Positions 6,201 through 6,945 of a stretch of DNA of 6,945 nt are shown here, in pieces. The DNA is from Candidatus Woesearchaeota archaeon. GTDB lineage: Archaea; Nanobdellota; Nanobdellia; Woesearchaeales; JAGVYO01. The position numbers were made by a program, and so were the translations under genes. The DNA is taken from positions 1-6,945 of the forward strand of contig JAGVYO010000030.1 in assembly GCA_018303225.1 (NCBI GenBank). Reading direction: 5' to 3'. The notes beneath the pieces were generated by a model, which had not been told where the DNA came from, searched no databases, and saw nothing but the letters and a program-made list of their open reading frames with translations. Position 1 is the first letter of the stretch, and every line of letters starts with the position of its first letter.

Positions 6201-6555
6201 CAAGGGAAATCTCGTCCTCTTTCTCATCCAGTGGGCGCTTTTCTTCCTTTTTCTCTGGGTGCCGCCCCTCTTTTCTGGTTTCTGTAGGGGTTTCTGCCTT
6301 TTCCTTCTTTTTGAACCAGCTTTTTATCTTTCCGAAATCCAATTCGATCTCGTCTCCGGCCTTTTCTGATGCATGAGTTTCATTCTTTTCTTTTTCTGGC
6401 ATGATTTTCTCTTCTTTTTTGATGGGCGTTTTATCTTCGGAATGGGACTCCTTATTCGCTCCCGGTTCAGAACTCTCTTTATCCTCCTCTTTCTTTTTCC
6501 TTCTGAAGAAGTCTTTTATCTTCCCCACATCAATAGAAATCTCGTCGTCTTCCAT
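3247..6555 (-). CDS. aglB: STT3/AglB-type oligosaccharyltransferase with a repeat-bearing N-terminal extension
   Basis: A 1102-residue membrane enzyme (GT66) that transfers a lipid-linked oligosaccharide to Asn in N-x-S/T sequons on the outer face of the membrane. Residues 1-155 are a charged cytoplasmic extension with repeated motifs. The first membrane helix is at about 157-175, and roughly a dozen more follow to about 698. The C-terminal 400 residues form the extracellular domain. Visible motifs are the first acidic motif DIDPYFWLRHG (262-272), the second DTD (384-386) in GVTDTDGYNVFFP, a TIxE-like TVAE (527-530) in external loop 5, and SWWDFGHW (734-741), a variant of the sequon-binding WWDYG. 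EDMVSKSGVWGHFGAWDF (854-871) probably holds the DK-type motif, though the exact residues are uncertain. All key acidic residues look intact, so it should be active. It is longer than many archaeal AglB proteins, mainly through the N-terminal extension. First gene of a three-gene operon. Confidence 0.93.
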   Translation of the reverse strand: MEDDEISIDVGKIKDFFRRKKKEEDKESSEPGANKESHSEDKTPIKKEEKIMPEKEKNETHASEKAGDEIELDFGKIKSWFKKKEKAETPTETRKEGRHPEKKEEKRPLDEKEDEISLDFSKIKSFFKGKKEEAGESKDDVNVDVEKTLTAIKKYQKVIVPIVLILIAMSLAIHVRLQSADWPATDQWAQSTVYDFYRSQIRTQVNQQYPNLPEQNRENFVNAEFQKLLETQADTIGQQIEATSQQFKDHFRDEQGHSYLPDIDPYFWLRHGQNVLENGHPGDAIINGRKWDTFMLAPLGRGLPPDMFHAYAEAYLYKIERIFNPDLTLRQSVFIIPVLIAALSVIPAFFIGRRLGGNFSGFVAAALLAIHPSFLNRTLWGVTDTDGYNVFFPLMIVWLFLEGFEAENWKKSIMTVTLAGFFVGLFSFAWGGWWYIFDFILIASILFLPYHFLVHRDEWKKGMKAFIRKPEIRNALIVIAVFIVSSGLFVTIFRDFKEFQVAPSQPFGFTKIKEVGVSKIWPNVLTTVAEQNEASLQGILSQIGGKFMVFIGLMGIVSLMIRKDKYEWSDIGYALGSAVWFLVVLNFNNLDILSFMALISLPVVFKTGWAIARKEHHIDIKLALLLVLWFLATIYASTKGIRWILLLTPAFSLAFGIALGRINSYATNAISKGLKIPGYITKPLMMVALLFLLVSTFDSAKSIARSEVPIINDAWYNALVKIDQEAAPDAIINSWWDFGHWFKAIGNRRVTFDGTSQDTPQAHWIGNALRTSDEKTAVGILRMLDCGANTAFDALDKKVQDTEKSVDILYDIIVMSKADADKRLEKEGLNDEERATVLKNTHCTPPEDYFITSEDMVSKSGVWGHFGAWDFDRAQMYNTLQKKEYKGNREKSIAYLKERFGMDDKQASDRYFEIESLTPDQVNTWIAPWPSYASGVQGCTPKEEGIFACPVGGSEMLVNVEGREASIAAPTGEQHPKSIAFPTPDGIFVKEYTSNVVALQNGRPLGAALIPSGNSYNIVLMDADLTAGMFTRLFYMDGHGLSYFKKFDDQRSIFGNRIIVWKVDWEGKEKNSVEAYAQPAVVPEAAEILNGTPINSISDESQ
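6097..6549 (-). repeat. Repeated motif in the AglB N-terminal extension
   Basis: Within AglB, the pattern D-E-I-x-[IL]-D-[VF]-x-K-I-K-x-[FW]-F-[KR] followed by lysines occurs at residues 3-21 (6549-6493), 68-86 (6354-6298) and 114-131 (6216-6163). A weaker fourth copy, DDVNVDVEKTLTAIKKYQK (139-157), leads straight into the first membrane helix. Linkers are Lys/Glu-rich and of low complexity. Each unit has an acidic start, alternating hydrophobics and a basic end, suggesting a short amphipathic helix. The DNA here is strongly purine-rich on the coding strand. Confidence 0.8.
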
Positions 6556-6580
6556 TCTCTCCCCGAAGAAAAAGGATTTC

Positions 6581-6602
6581 TATTAAAAGCTTTCTATAAA
6601 TT
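6581..6602 (-). promoter_or_regulatory. Candidate promoter of the AglB operon
   Basis: Two overlapping possibilities exist on the minus strand. TTTTAATA (6588-6581) would start transcription about 3 nt before the ATG at 6555. AATTTATA (6602-6595) would give a leader of about 16 nt containing GGGGAG (6564-6559), a weak and rather close Shine-Dalgarno-like sequence. The second choice would put the palindrome of copy B about 70 bp behind the TATA box, as copy A is behind the GT9 box. I cannot decide between them. Confidence 0.4.
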
Positions 6603-6632
6603 AAAGATGTCCTGGATTGGCACGGAACATTG

Positions 6633-6707
6633 GAAATAATAACATTTTTTTGGCGGTTGGGAAAAGTGGCAAAAATTTCGTGCCGAAATTTTTGTACTTG
6701 CCTTTTC
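6633..6707. repeat. Intergenic palindromic element, copy B
   Basis: This is related to the element at 2101-2171. The perfect arms AAAAATTTCG (6671-6680) and CGAAATTTTT (6684-6693) flank the spacer TGC, so the core equals the reverse complement of copy A, while the left flank (GAAATAAT, then TGGCGGTTGGGAAA) keeps the same orientation. GGCAA (6668-6672) and TTGCC (6698-6702) extend the stem with a one-sided bulge, as GACCA/TGGTC do in copy A. GAAAA (6661-6665) and TTTTC (6703-6707) can pair outside that. It lies between the end of the right-edge gene and the AglB promoter. Confidence 0.65.
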
Positions 6708-6733
6708 GTTAAGAAATTTATTGTCCAATACGC

Positions 6734-6742
6734 ACAAAAATG
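6734..6742 (-). terminator. Possible T-rich terminator after the right-edge gene
   Basis: About 20 nt after the TAA at 6762-6760 the minus strand reads CATTTTTGT. Archaeal transcription often stops at short T-runs without a hairpin. The run is only five bases long, so support is weak; the palindrome of copy B farther downstream is an alternative end point. Confidence 0.2.
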
Positions 6743-6759
6743 ACTTGGCGCAAGGGGTT

Positions 6760-6945
6760 TTATCGGAAGAGCGTCTTGGCAAATCCCATATAGCGTGGCT
6801 GCTTCATTATTAGTTTTAAGACCAATGCAGAGGGCCTGTCGCGGCTGTGGGTCTCCAGAATGTCCCTCACTTTCTGCGTGTTGGTCATCTTTACCAGTCT
6901 TATATAATCATCATCCGTGAATTTGTCCAGGGTTTTCCTCATTCT
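6760..6945 (-). CDS. Unrecognised protein, 3' end visible at the right edge
   Basis: An open frame enters from the right edge and ends at TAA 6762-6760. An ATG at 6942 would give 60 residues, but only three bases upstream of it are visible and the frame is still open there, so it may be an internal Met of a longer gene. The visible part is basic and probably helical: TDDDYIRLVKMTNTQKVR, then a segment ending KQPRYMGFAKTLFR. No known domain is recognised. It reads like the C-terminal tail of a larger protein, which is inference from composition only. It has the same orientation as the AglB operon, but the 204-nt gap with a promoter and repeat B suggests separate transcription. Confidence 0.5.
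   Translation of the reverse strand, partial: RMRKTLDKFTDDDYIRLVKMTNTQKVRDILETHSRDRPSALVLKLIMKQPRYMGFAKTLFR

Noticed and set aside
6594..6782. 62-residue minus-strand reading frame across the second palindromic element
   Set aside because: It overlaps the end of the right-edge gene in another frame and is mostly translated repeat and promoter sequence, with no protein-like features.

Overview
The window looks like a piece of an archaeal chromosome, probably from a DPANN-type or related lineage; the phylum is inference and cannot be fixed from this sequence. The signs are an archaeal-type STT3/AglB oligosaccharyltransferase, archaeal TATA boxes, and start codons about 23-30 nt downstream of those boxes, as expected for leaderless mRNAs. 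Coding density is high. Recognisable genes all concern sugar activation, sugar transfer or protein glycosylation.

Left part (1-893): a divergent intergenic region separates the first codons of a minus-strand gene that leaves the window (start near 42) from a plus-strand gene at 141-893. The plus gene encodes a ribbon-helix-helix (RHH) DNA-binding domain fused to a sugar-nucleotidyltransferase-like domain. That domain has lost the GxGTR loop, the usual lysine and the C-terminal metal-binding Asp. Four copies of a TCATAC/GTATGA hexamer sit on the two start regions, as a 17-bp inverted pair and a 10-bp-spaced direct pair. They look like operators of the RHH protein. This is the most interesting feature: a possible one-component regulator that reads a nucleotide sugar.

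Middle (890-2260): a GT9 (heptosyltransferase-family) glycosyltransferase converges on the regulator gene, and their stop codons overlap. It has its own leaderless-type promoter. Behind that promoter lies the first of two related intergenic elements, each with a perfect 10-bp-arm palindrome.

Right part (2261-6555, minus strand): a tight three-gene operon in the order AglB/STT3 oligosaccharyltransferase, dolichol-phosphate-sugar-synthase-like GT2, and DUF2304 membrane protein. The GT2 probably loads a sugar onto a polyprenyl phosphate, the DUF2304 protein probably serves it at the membrane, and AglB transfers the finished glycan to proteins outside the cell. AglB carries an unusual cytoplasmic N-terminal extension of about 155 residues with three clear and one degenerate copies of a short charged repeat.

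Right edge (6556-6945): the AglB promoter region, the second palindromic element, and the 3' end of an unrecognised minus-strand gene that may continue past the window. I found no rRNA, tRNA, CRISPR array, insertion sequence or replication origin.
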